Source: a virus. From it: a DNA stretch of 47,975 nt. The translations under genes and the position numbers were made by a program. Of the stretch, positions 33,206 through 42,161 are shown one piece after another (position 1 is the stretch's first letter; each line of letters starts with the position of its first letter). The DNA is taken from the IMG/VR virus record IMGVR_UViG_3300026321_000004, positions 1 through 47,975 of that record; one strand, written 5' to 3'. The notes below the pieces were generated by a model. That model did no database searches and was not told the origin of the DNA. It was given only the letters and a program-made list of their open reading frames with translations.

Positions 33206-36200
33206 ATGAAGCGGGTAGTCGTTAGGGTAAATGACAAATATAGCTTGGATTCAGCATCAGCTGCTATCTTAAGACTATATGGATATCTTACCTACGTAGA
33301 TTCTTATAGAAGTTTTCAGATCATTACTTTTGATTGCCCTCAGAGGTATCAAGATAATCTTCTTGACCAACTTAGAGCTCTGAACGTTGTTAAGAGAGCA
33401 AATTGGGATGAGGAGAAATATTCTTGCGATCCTGTAGTAGAGGGGAACAGTTTAGAAATTTCTACTAGTGGATCAACATCACTAAACACTGTTGGTGAAG
33501 GTGCAGCAACAGCTAATACTAGAAACTTAACTGGAAGTGGTTCAGGTACCATCTATGTAAAGGTACAGAACTTTAGTGGTAATAATTTATACGTATTCTC
33601 TTCTAGTCAGGGTGGAACTTATTCGTTATATACAAATCAAACTGGTTTCCTTCAAGGTGCTACATATACGTTTGATCAATCAGATTCATCAAACACTGGA
33701 CATCCTTTAAAATTCTCTGCCACTCCTGATGGTCCTAATACTACAGGTGGAGCAGAATTTACAAGTGGTGTAACTATTTCTGGTACACCAGGTACGAATG
33801 GTACAACTCAGATAGTTGTTGGTGCGTCCACACCATCTGTCTTATACTATTATTGTGGTGCACATCCTAATATGGGTAGGTACTCAACAGCTAGTCCATC
33901 AAGATTTGGTACGATTAATATACATGACTACTGGCACTTAGACAGAATAACAAAGCAAGACAGGCAATATTTAAACGGAACCTTCAGTTATAATCAATCA
34001 GGTGATGGTGTTGACATCTATGTAATTGATACAGGTGTCCGTGGAGCAAGTAGACCAAGTGGTAACAACGCTGCTCTACATCCAGAACTATATGACCCAG
34101 ACTTTGTATCTGATCTAAACGGTACTTCAGAGCAACAGAACTACAGGGTATATGAGGTAGGTGGATTTACTTCATCCTTCGGTACCAATGAAGATGATAA
34201 CGGACACGGTACTTACTGTGCTGTATTATCTGCTGGTAGGACTGCAGGTATTGCTAGAGATGCAAAGATCTATGCATTGAAAGCATTCAACTCTGGACTG
34301 TCAGGATCTTATACTAATATATTAGCTGCATATCAGGCAGTCATTGATCACAATGATTCTGGTCATGCCAATTATAAAGGTAATACCAGACCTGCTATTC
34401 TTAATTGTTCTTTTGGTCCCACCATACCAAGTGAAACATATCCTTATGTTGAACTGAATGATAGTGGAGATGACAGTGGAACTGACGAAGAAATGTTAGA
34501 TGACATTGAAGGTACAATTGCTACTGCAAATAAGATTATTGTTGTAAGATCTGCTGGTAACGGATTTAAGAATGCTAGTGATGCATTCGCTGGACCTATT
34601 CAAGGTAAGTGTATTGCTGGTACAAGAACTGCTGGATATGATGATAATGCAGTTGGTGGTATTAACAACGTAGATACTAATCAAAATAAGATCGCAGTTG
34701 GTGCTACAGAGTATAATGATAGATGGGCAGACTTCTCTAACTATGGTGCTGGTGTAACTACAGTTGCTCCAGGTGCTAAAATTCTTACCCCTGCATATGA
34801 TTGGACTGCCAATACACCATATACAAGTACTGGTAACTATAGTACTATTAATGGTACATCATTCTCTGCTCCTATAGTAACTGGTATCATGGCAGCATGG
34901 GCAGGAGCTAATGGGTATTCTTTAACTACAAATAATATATGTGGTCTTGCAAAAACTTTAGTTAGAACTTCTGGAAGTACGGGAGACATAACAAAAGCTG
35001 CTGTTGGTGCATATCCTACTAACAGTATTGAAGATAAAAGATTAATTGACAATCCATTTGAAACAACTAATACATCCAATCAACTTATTGTAAAGTTTGA
35101 TCCTGCAGACTCAGCTCATTTTATTGGTAATGTTGGTAAGAAATGCCAGTTAAGAACAAGTGGATCTACTGGTGCATTGACAGTTGGTGGTATTGATATT
35201 GCTGGATTATCACAAAGTGGATGGTTAACTATCCAAGCAGAGAGTGCTGTTAATAATACTATTACTGTATATGCTCTTACTAATGCTACTGCTGGTACTA
35301 CTGGTGGTGGTACTGGAAACTACTTAGCATTAATCGATCCAGAAGCAAAAACTCATGAAAGTATTGATGGTGTTGTAGCTACATCAACAACATTAAGATC
35401 CCAGACAGATATACAAGAAGCTGCTGGTACTGGAACTTATACAAATGTAATTTATTATCCATTAGACACTGGTGTTGATTTCAACTATGCTTCTTCTGGA
35501 TCTACTATCACAACTAAACGTGGTGTATTCTTCCCTTATGTTGATACCAACGTAACATGGCAAACTTCATCTGGAGCATTATCTGGAAGTCCTTATGATA
35601 ATGCTGCTAGTGTTAGTATTGATTTAGGATTGAGTGGTACAACGTTTGCAAACGAACCAACTTTAGAAGCTTATACTCTCAGTGGAGATAGTATTGCTGC
35701 TTCTGGTCTTGCTTTGGATTCTGCTACAGGTATGTTAACTGGTACAGTTACATCTGCTTATCAAGATTCAACATTCAATTTCACTGTAACTGAGAATACT
35801 ACACAGAATGCTCGTGCATATTCTTTCGTAACAACAGGAACTGGTGTTATTGTTACAGTAACTCAGCAACCAAGTAGTACTTCTGTTGAAGCAGGTGCTG
35901 GAACAAATGCTACTTTCGGTCCTGTCTCAGGTATTAGTTCTGATGGATCTACCATCACGTATCAGTGGCAGTACTCTAGTAATGGTGGAGTTGGTTGGTC
36001 TGATGCAGTTAATGATAGCAATTACTCTGGAGTAACTACAAATACGATAACCGTTGATGATAATTTTGCACTGAATAGTTATCAGTTCCGTTGTAAGATG
36101 GATACTGCTACTGCAGTGGTACCTTCTTATACTAATGCTGCTACGTTAACTGTATATCGTACTATAACTATTAACACGCAACCAACAGATCAACAACCAG

Positions 36201-38323
36201 TTGCACCTGCTGCTGCGACCTTTACTACTGGTGGTACCACTCTAGATGGTGCATCTGTTTCTTACCAGTGGGCAAAATCTGAGAATGGAGATGGTGTAAA
36301 TTATAGTAATCTTCCTGGTGAGACTAATACAACTCACAATACTGGTGCTACAACATACGATGCTAGTTATGGAGACTACTACAGATGTTTACTATCCTGT
36401 CCTGGTGCAACCAATGTAACAACTAATGTTGCTAGAAACTTAGTACAGAGAACAATTAGTGTTACTTCACAACCAACAAGTACTACAGGTGCTGTTGGTG
36501 GTACAGAAAGTTTTGGTGTTGCTGGTACTACATCTGATAATGATGCTGGAGATATCACATTCCAGTGGCAGGTATCTATCACAGGTGGTTCTTCATGGTC
36601 TGATGTATCTGAAGGATCTGGTGGTACTACCGCAACTTATACTACACCTACATTAACTACAGCATACGATGCATATCAATATCGCTGTTTGCTTTCATGT
36701 ACAGGTGCAACAACTATACCATCTAATGCTGCTACTTTGCAGGTAGAGACAGTAACAGTTGTAGTATCAACTCACCCAGTTGCTGCTACAGTAGATGAAA
36801 CTGCTACTGCAACGTTTACTTGCTTAGGTGATGTTACTATGACACCTTTCGGTGGCAATGCTGCATCATCATCATTCGAGGTAGATCAATTTGATACTCC
36901 TGCTGGTGGTGGAGGAGGAGGTCTTGAAGCTCAGTCTCATCACGAACCTTCAGTGACATATCAATGGGAGCGTTCAGATGATGCTGGTTCTAACTGGAGT
37001 ACAGTTGCAGGAGCAACTAGTGCATCATATACAACTGCTGCAACAACATATGCTGCGGACAATCAAGATCAATATCGTTGCAAATTAGATGCTACTGGAG
37101 CTGCTGCTTCTGCATATACAAATGCTGCAACTCTAACTGTTGAAAGAACATTCTCAATCACAGCACAACCATCTAACCAGACTGCTAATGAAGGTGGTAC
37201 TGGAACCTTTGCTATAACCACATCTACAAGTAGTGGAAGTGCAACTTATCAGTGGGAAAGATCTGATGATGGTGGTTCAAACTATGCGAGTGTGGGAGGA
37301 GCAACCTCTTCTTCTTATACAACTCCAACATTAGTATTTGCTAATGATGGTAACGATCGTTATCGTTGTGTAGCATCTCTTGTTGGTGCTGCTGCAACTA
37401 TTACTTCTAACTATGCATTACTAACTGTTCTGCGTGTTATTAATATATCAACACAACCTCAAGCACAAGCTGTTATTGAGGGTAACACAGCTACCTTTAG
37501 TATTGTTGCTACAATTACTAGTGATGTAATTACATACCAGTGGCAGAAGTCTGTTGATGGTGGTTCTAGTTTCACTAATATTAATGGAGCAAGTGCTGCA
37601 TCATACACTACACCTGCTACTACATATCCAACAACTCCATCAGAACAGTTCCGTTGTGTTCTTAGTAACCCAGCTGCAACTTCAGTAACTTCTAATGCAG
37701 TAACTCTTACTGTTAATGAATCTGAGTTTGTATCTGGTCCTGCTTCAGTGACACCTGTTATTGATGCTGATACTAATAAAACTCTCTCAAGACAACCAGT
37801 AATTAATACTGCACCATTCGTTCAGGAGTATGCTGGATCAACTCACTTCTCCTCATTCTGGAGAATAAGAAGAGTTAGTGATAACGTAACTGTATATGAT
37901 ACAGCGGGTTCATTTGCTCAAGGAGATACTGGTAATAAGACATCTCTTACTGTACCTGCTGCAACTTTAGACTTTGATGTTGCTTACGCAGTACAGGTTA
38001 AGTTTAGAGATAACAATGGATTGGAAAGTGCATACACTTCTGCTGTAAACTTTACTACTCCTTTTGTTGATCAACCAGAAATTCAAACAATTACACCAGC
38101 ATTCAATCCAACAATTAATGTTGATGCTATTGCATTGAAGACTGGATATCAACATACCTCTAGTGATTGGCAATTTGCACCTGCAGCAACCTTTGCTACT
38201 ATTGTTCACCAATCTCTTGGCAACTCAACTAACTTAACATCGTACACCCTACCAGGTGCTGTTAACCTTAGTGCCAACACTACATATTATGTACGAATAA
38301 GATTTAACGTTAATCCTACCTAA
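33206..38323 (+). CDS. Subtilisin-like serine protease with cupredoxin-like segment and Ig-like repeats (1705 aa)
   Basis: Residues 1-70 look like an I9-type propeptide (MKRVVVRVNDKYSLDSASAA). Residues about 112-225 are cupredoxin-like (YTFDQSDSSNTGHPLKFS, then YYYCGAHPNMG) with candidate copper ligands H166, C217, H220 and M223. Residues about 255-590 are an S8 protease with an intact triad: D275 in IYVIDTGVRG, H334 in DNGHGTYCAVLSA, S552 in NGTSFSAPIVTGIMAAW, plus oxyanion N452 in RSAGNG. Residues about 880-1505 hold six Ig-like repeats and the end looks like fibronectin-III-type sandwiches. No signal peptide or membrane helix is seen. It lies directly upstream of neck gp13, so a virion-bound protease that trims virion or host-surface protein is likely. 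Confidence 0.85.
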   Translation: MKRVVVRVNDKYSLDSASAAILRLYGYLTYVDSYRSFQIITFDCPQRYQDNLLDQLRALNVVKRANWDEEKYSCDPVVEGNSLEISTSGSTSLNTVGEGAATANTRNLTGSGSGTIYVKVQNFSGNNLYVFSSSQGGTYSLYTNQTGFLQGATYTFDQSDSSNTGHPLKFSATPDGPNTTGGAEFTSGVTISGTPGTNGTTQIVVGASTPSVLYYYCGAHPNMGRYSTASPSRFGTINIHDYWHLDRITKQDRQYLNGTFSYNQSGDGVDIYVIDTGVRGASRPSGNNAALHPELYDPDFVSDLNGTSEQQNYRVYEVGGFTSSFGTNEDDNGHGTYCAVLSAGRTAGIARDAKIYALKAFNSGLSGSYTNILAAYQAVIDHNDSGHANYKGNTRPAILNCSFGPTIPSETYPYVELNDSGDDSGTDEEMLDDIEGTIATANKIIVVRSAGNGFKNASDAFAGPIQGKCIAGTRTAGYDDNAVGGINNVDTNQNKIAVGATEYNDRWADFSNYGAGVTTVAPGAKILTPAYDWTANTPYTSTGNYSTINGTSFSAPIVTGIMAAWAGANGYSLTTNNICGLAKTLVRTSGSTGDITKAAVGAYPTNSIEDKRLIDNPFETTNTSNQLIVKFDPADSAHFIGNVGKKCQLRTSGSTGALTVGGIDIAGLSQSGWLTIQAESAVNNTITVYALTNATAGTTGGGTGNYLALIDPEAKTHESIDGVVATSTTLRSQTDIQEAAGTGTYTNVIYYPLDTGVDFNYASSGSTITTKRGVFFPYVDTNVTWQTSSGALSGSPYDNAASVSIDLGLSGTTFANEPTLEAYTLSGDSIAASGLALDSATGMLTGTVTSAYQDSTFNFTVTENTTQNARAYSFVTTGTGVIVTVTQQPSSTSVEAGAGTNATFGPVSGISSDGSTITYQWQYSSNGGVGWSDAVNDSNYSGVTTNTITVDDNFALNSYQFRCKMDTATAVVPSYTNAATLTVYRTITINTQPTDQQPVAPAAATFTTGGTTLDGASVSYQWAKSENGDGVNYSNLPGETNTTHNTGATTYDASYGDYYRCLLSCPGATNVTTNVARNLVQRTISVTSQPTSTTGAVGGTESFGVAGTTSDNDAGDITFQWQVSITGGSSWSDVSEGSGGTTATYTTPTLTTAYDAYQYRCLLSCTGATTIPSNAATLQVETVTVVVSTHPVAATVDETATATFTCLGDVTMTPFGGNAASSSFEVDQFDTPAGGGGGGLEAQSHHEPSVTYQWERSDDAGSNWSTVAGATSASYTTAATTYAADNQDQYRCKLDATGAAASAYTNAATLTVERTFSITAQPSNQTANEGGTGTFAITTSTSSGSATYQWERSDDGGSNYASVGGATSSSYTTPTLVFANDGNDRYRCVASLVGAAATITSNYALLTVLRVINISTQPQAQAVIEGNTATFSIVATITSDVITYQWQKSVDGGSSFTNINGASAASYTTPATTYPTTPSEQFRCVLSNPAATSVTSNAVTLTVNESEFVSGPASVTPVIDADTNKTLSRQPVINTAPFVQEYAGSTHFSSFWRIRRVSDNVTVYDTAGSFAQGDTGNKTSLTVPAATLDFDVAYAVQVKFRDNNGLESAYTSAVNFTTPFVDQPEIQTITPAFNPTINVDAIALKTGYQHTSSDWQFAPAATFATIVHQSLGNSTNLTSYTLPGAVNLSANTTYYVRIRFNVNPT
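35851..37719 (+). repeat. Six Ig-like repeats in the protease protein
   Basis: Units start near 35851, 36168, 36460, 36759, 37156 and 37440. Each begins with an I-x-x-Q-P-like strand, holds a Y-Q-W-(Q/E/A) Trp, and ends with Y-x-(F/Y)-R-C before SNAATLxV. The fourth unit carries an insertion with a GGGGGG run and an Ala/Ser-rich loop (36837-36950). Ig-like repeats of this kind decorate phage virions and bind cell-surface polymers. Confidence 0.7.
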
Positions 38324-38324
38324 C

Positions 38325-39140
38325 ATGGCTTCTCCCTCAACCAGGCAGGGACTTATCGATTATGCATTACGTCAGAACGGTGCTCCTGTATTAGAAATTA
38401 ATATTGAAGATGATCAGATATCTGATCTAGTGGATGACGCTGTTCAATTTTATAATGAGCGTCATATGGATGGATATATTAGAACGCATTTGAAAGTGAA
38501 GTTTACTCAGGCAATGGTTGATGCCATGACTACTGATGAAACTACACAAGTTACTGGTGCAACATCATCAGCTTTAGCAGTTGATTATTTTGAACAGAAT
38601 AATTACATTAAAGTTCCTGAGCACATCACTAGTATCATTAAGGTATTCCCATTTGTATCTAAGAATGTCACAAACTTATTTGATGTTAGATATCAGTGGA
38701 GATTGAATGATCTTTGGGATTTAACTAATACAGAAATCTTGACCTACGAAATGGTCAATAGAAGATTGGAAGATATTTACTTCTTACTGGAAGGACAGAA
38801 ACAAACAAGGTTCCAGATGAGAGGTGACAGACTTTACTTAGATCTTGACTTTAAGACTGATGTTAAAGAGAATGATTTTATTGTTATGGAATGTTATCGT
38901 GCAATAGATCCAGTTAGTACATCTGCTGTGTATAATGATCTATGGTTAAAGAGATACGTAACAGCATTAATCAAAAGACAGTGGGGATCTAATTTAATCA
39001 AATTCCAAGGAGCACAATTACCTGGTGGTATTACAATGAATGGTGAGTTCATTTATAATGAAGGTAAAGAAGCAGTCCAGAAACTTGAGGATGAAATGAT
39101 CCGTAGCTACGAAACACCACCACTTGACATGATTGGCTAA
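38325..39140 (+). CDS. 13: T4 gp13-like neck (head completion) protein
   Basis: The start MASPSTRQGLIDYALRQNGA with PVLEINIEDDQISDLVDDAV and QFYNERHMDG matches T4-like neck protein gp13. These proteins form, with gp14, the ring that closes the filled head and receives the tail. The length (271 aa) is near the T4 protein (309). Other supporting segments are HITSIIKVFPFVSKNVTNLF, DVRYQWRLNDLWDLTNTEIL and the C-terminal EDEMIRSYETPPLDMIG. It is followed by gp14 with a one-base overlap, exactly the T4 order, which strengthens the call. Confidence 0.9.
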   Translation: MASPSTRQGLIDYALRQNGAPVLEINIEDDQISDLVDDAVQFYNERHMDGYIRTHLKVKFTQAMVDAMTTDETTQVTGATSSALAVDYFEQNNYIKVPEHITSIIKVFPFVSKNVTNLFDVRYQWRLNDLWDLTNTEILTYEMVNRRLEDIYFLLEGQKQTRFQMRGDRLYLDLDFKTDVKENDFIVMECYRAIDPVSTSAVYNDLWLKRYVTALIKRQWGSNLIKFQGAQLPGGITMNGEFIYNEGKEAVQKLEDEMIRSYETPPLDMIG

Positions 39141-40477
39141 TGGCAAGAACTACTTATTTTACACACGGCACTAGGAACGAACAGTTTCTCCAGCAGAATC
39201 TGGTGGAGGAATATCTTAAGATGTTCGGGATGGATGTCATCTATTGTCCTAGGGAAATAATGCAGACCGATGGTGTGTTTAATGAGGAGGTCATTGGTGA
39301 GTTTAATGATGCATATATTATAGAAGCATACCTAGAGAACTTTGATGGGTTCCAAGGTGGTGGAGATTTACTTACAAAGTTTGGTGTAGCACAGACTGAT
39401 GAGATAACTATGGTTATATCTCAGCAGAGATTTTCAGATCTTATATCACAATTCCTTTTACTTGACCCAGATTACAAAGCACCTGAGAGACCACAAGAAG
39501 GAGATTTAATATACCTACCATTAACAAGCAATTACTTTGAGATAAAATTTGTAGAACATGAAGAACCTTTCTATCAGATGGGTAAAGGTTACGTATATAA
39601 ACTTAAGGCAGAATTATTTGAGTACAGTGACGAGCAAGGTGATGTCTTTGAGGGTGATGAGGGTCTTGTCGATTATGGTTATACTGTCAAGCATTTCTAT
39701 CTTCCTACAAATGGTGTCACTGCTACAGGAACACCAGTTATTACAAGTGGAGCAATAGATCAAATTTACCTCAGTGCAAATGGATCTAAGTATAATGAAG
39801 CACCTACAGTTACTATCGCTGGAGATGGAACGGGTGCTACTGCTACAGCATACTTGGTGAATATAAGTATTAGTGGAGGATCTCCAACTAGTACTGCAGT
39901 AATCAGAGGTACAGTTAAAGAAGGTGAGATTAGATCCGTTACTATAAGTAATGGTGGATCTGGGTATGATGAAGATAGAGCATCTTTAGTGATCAGTGAT
40001 CCTGATAATCCTGGTAGAGCAGCAAGTTTAAGTCCAACTTTTACTAATGGGGTACTGACTTCAATTAATATTCTTAATGGTGGATCGGGATATAAGAGTG
40101 TTAAGGTTGTTGATATTACTAATGCAGGTAGTGGATACACCTCTGCTACTTCTACATTCTCTGCAGCACCTGTTGGATTAACTGGAAGCTTCCAAGTTCC
40201 TGAGACGGTAACTGGAGGCACTACAGGAGCAACAGCAAACCTTGTAGAATGGGATGCACAAGAAGGTTGGGTTAAACTGAAGTCTCCAACTGCTACCTTC
40301 TCTATAGGAGAAGTAATCATGGGATCAAATTCTGGGGCAACAATTGTCCTAGATAGTAGAGATGAAATGGCAACTGCAGATCCTAAATACTCCGAAGCTG
40401 TTACGTTTGAAACAGCTGGTGATGATATATTAGACTTCAGTGAGACAAACCCATTCGGATTAGCAGGTAACTTGTAA
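39140..40477 (+). CDS. 14: T4 gp14-like neck protein with inserted beta repeats (445 aa)
   Basis: Residues 1-195 (MARTTYFTHGTRNEQFLQQN, then GMDVIYCPREIMQTDGVFNE) and the C-terminal 409-445 (AGDDILDFSETNPFGLAGNL) match the T4-like neck protein gp14. The length is well above the 256 aa of T4 because residues about 196-408 are an insertion of G-S-G-Y beta repeats. The insertion is composed of the same kind of motifs found in the fibres. gp14 joins gp13 in the head-completion ring. The order between gp13 and gp15 confirms the identity. The insertion could project outward from the neck as a decoration; this is inference. Confidence 0.88.
   Translation: MARTTYFTHGTRNEQFLQQNLVEEYLKMFGMDVIYCPREIMQTDGVFNEEVIGEFNDAYIIEAYLENFDGFQGGGDLLTKFGVAQTDEITMVISQQRFSDLISQFLLLDPDYKAPERPQEGDLIYLPLTSNYFEIKFVEHEEPFYQMGKGYVYKLKAELFEYSDEQGDVFEGDEGLVDYGYTVKHFYLPTNGVTATGTPVITSGAIDQIYLSANGSKYNEAPTVTIAGDGTGATATAYLVNISISGGSPTSTAVIRGTVKEGEIRSVTISNGGSGYDEDRASLVISDPDNPGRAASLSPTFTNGVLTSINILNGGSGYKSVKVVDITNAGSGYTSATSTFSAAPVGLTGSFQVPETVTGGTTGATANLVEWDAQEGWVKLKSPTATFSIGEVIMGSNSGATIVLDSRDEMATADPKYSEAVTFETAGDDILDFSETNPFGLAGNL
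39725..40363 (+). repeat. GxGY repeat insertion in gp14
   Basis: Encodes residues 196-408 of gp14. Repeat cores are NGSKYNEAPTVTI, NGGSGYDEDRASLVI, NGGSGYKSVKVVDI and AGSGYTSATSTF, then TGGTTGATANLVEWD. These match the fibre-type repeats at 4180-5460 and in the 4185-aa giant, and split the conserved gp14 N- and C-terminal parts. Confidence 0.75.
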
Positions 40478-41481
40478 TGCTTGGAACATACACATATAAT
40501 AAAATTATTAGAAAGTGCGTCATAGGATTTGGTACACTATTCAATAATATAGAATGCCGTAAGGAAAATAAAGACGGTACAATATACAGTAGGATGAAAG
40601 TGCCTTTGGCATATGGTCCTCGACAGAAATTTTTAGCAAGACTAGAACAACAGGCAGATCTTAACCAGAAGGTTGCTATTACTGTTCCTCGTTTGTCATT
40701 TGAAATGACAGGTATCTCTTATGATAGTTCTAGAAAGCTTGCACCAACTACTCTAACACTCAAGGCAGATACTAATGATGCTGTAAAGAAACAGTTCACT
40801 CCTGTTCCTTATAATCTTGATTTTGAATTGAATATTATATCTAAGACTAATGATGAGGCATTGGAAATTACAGAACAGATAGTTCCTATCTTCCAACCTT
40901 CATATAATATGACTATCAAGTTAGTTGATGGTATGAGTGAGTATAGGGATGTGCCTATCATTTTGAATGGTATTAATTATAGTGATGACTATGAAGGTTC
41001 TTTCGATGATAAGAAAATTACCTTAATTACAATGAACTTTACTGTGAAGTCTTACATCTTTGGTCCTGTTGGAACTGCTGGTCCTATCAAGAAGGCAAAG
41101 GCAGATATCTATACTACTATGCCTTCCACTACAGCTACCAGACAGGTTGCTTATCAGGTTACACCGAAGGCACTTACAGACAAGAATCAGGATGGTACTA
41201 CAGAACTTGCTGGTGCTATCACTGCAAGGAACTTAACTGTTGAGGTTGTTGACTATAGCAACATTCCTACTCAATCTTACATTGAGATTGGTAATGAAGT
41301 ATTCTATGTCAAGAGTAAGACCTCACCAAATAAACTATCTGTACGTAGAGCACAGAATGGAACCACTGCTGCTGCCGCAGCTGCTGGTACTAAGGTAGAT
41401 CTGATTGATGCAGTTGATGATGCACTACTAACTGGTGGTGATGACTTTGGATTTAGTGAGATGACAAGTATCTATGAATAA
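40477..41481 (+). CDS. 15: T4 gp15-like tail completion / sheath stabiliser
   Basis: MLGTYTYNKIIRKCVIGFGT with LFNNIECRKENKDGTIYSRM and KVPLAYGPRQKFLARLEQQ matches T4-like gp15. That protein caps the tail tube and sheath and docks the tail to the neck. The protein is 334 aa against 272 in T4. Residues about 247-310 form an extra module (NIPTQSYIEIGNEVFYVKSK, then NKLSVRRAQNGTTAAAAAAG) like a tail-fibre beta domain, before a conserved end (DDFGFSEMTSIYE). The start overlaps gp14 by one base. The order is as in T4. Confidence 0.88.
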   Translation: MLGTYTYNKIIRKCVIGFGTLFNNIECRKENKDGTIYSRMKVPLAYGPRQKFLARLEQQADLNQKVAITVPRLSFEMTGISYDSSRKLAPTTLTLKADTNDAVKKQFTPVPYNLDFELNIISKTNDEALEITEQIVPIFQPSYNMTIKLVDGMSEYRDVPIILNGINYSDDYEGSFDDKKITLITMNFTVKSYIFGPVGTAGPIKKAKADIYTTMPSTTATRQVAYQVTPKALTDKNQDGTTELAGAITARNLTVEVVDYSNIPTQSYIEIGNEVFYVKSKTSPNKLSVRRAQNGTTAAAAAAGTKVDLIDAVDDALLTGGDDFGFSEMTSIYE

Positions 41482-41899
41482 TGACACAACTGGTTTAGAC
41501 CAAGCCTTTGAGACTGTGGAAGCAGTCGCAACTGAAATTAGCCCACCTGAGGTTAAGAAATCTCAACCCAAGAAGGTTGAGGGTAAGGATGAAGTACAGG
41601 ATGATTATGAATACGCACGAGGAAACCTTTACCTATTGGTGGATAAGGGACAAGAAGCTGTCAACGGTGCTCTTGATTTGGCTATGTCTTCTGATCACCC
41701 TAGAGCATACGAAGTTGCTGGACAACTCATCAAACATGTCGGAGACGTAGCCGACAAGTTAATGGCACTACAGAAGGACAAGAAAAATGTCAAAGAAGAG
41801 AGTGCTAAGAAGGTAGTTAACAACAACTCATTGTTTGTTGGTAGTACTGCTGACCTCCAAAAAATGCTGAAAGAGGCATCTAAGAAAAAGGATAAATAG
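41474..41899 (+). CDS. 16: T4 gp16-like small terminase subunit
   Basis: The central DYEYARGNLYLLVDKGQEAV with NGALDLAMSSDHPRAYEVAG matches the T4-like small terminase core, and the C-terminal NNNSLFVGSTADLQKMLKEA is the other conserved block. The length of 141 is close to the T4 protein (164). gp16 forms the DNA-recognition ring that regulates the large subunit gp17. The start overlaps gp15 by 8 bases. Charged N- and C-terminal tails flank the helical core. The neighbours are unusual because four small genes lie between this gene and gp17. Confidence 0.88.
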   Translation: MNNDTTGLDQAFETVEAVATEISPPEVKKSQPKKVEGKDEVQDDYEYARGNLYLLVDKGQEAVNGALDLAMSSDHPRAYEVAGQLIKHVGDVADKLMALQKDKKNVKEESAKKVVNNNSLFVGSTADLQKMLKEASKKKDK

Positions 41900-41903
41900 T
41901 CAC

Positions 41904-42161
41904 ATGGCATACCAAAGAAACGACGAAAACTGTGATCCCGTAAGTCCACAACCAGGCAGTACAACTGTCAATTGGTTCAGTGGTAATGAAGGATGGTCTA
42001 CCAAGACCTTTAAGAATTGGAACGCAGATTACCAAGCTCGTAATTACGACAATACCACTAGGACACCTGGTACATATCAGGCAAGGAATACTAATAACAC
42101 TACTAGGACTCCTGCTGCGTATCAACGTCATGATAAAGACTGCAACGCTGTATCTGCATAA
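41904..42161 (+). CDS. Small repeat protein of unknown function (85 aa)
   Basis: The start follows gp16 by 4 bases. The sequence is polar, with an N-terminal and a C-terminal Cys (MAYQRNDENC and RHDKDCNAVSA). The middle is duplicated: YQARNYDNTTRTPGT then YQARNTNNTTRTPAA, plus a partial third YQR. The repeat is rich in Asn, Thr and Arg and probably unstructured or a short beta turn. No family is recognised. The stop overlaps the next ATG by one base (ATAATG). Confidence 0.55.
   Translation: MAYQRNDENCDPVSPQPGSTTVNWFSGNEGWSTKTFKNWNADYQARNYDNTTRTPGTYQARNTNNTTRTPAAYQRHDKDCNAVSA

Noticed and set aside
41891-41898. GATAAATA before the 85-aa gene
   Set aside because: It ends only 5 bases from the ATG, leaving no room for a leader or ribosome-binding site. 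It is formed by the GAT AAA TAG end of gp16, so chance is likely.
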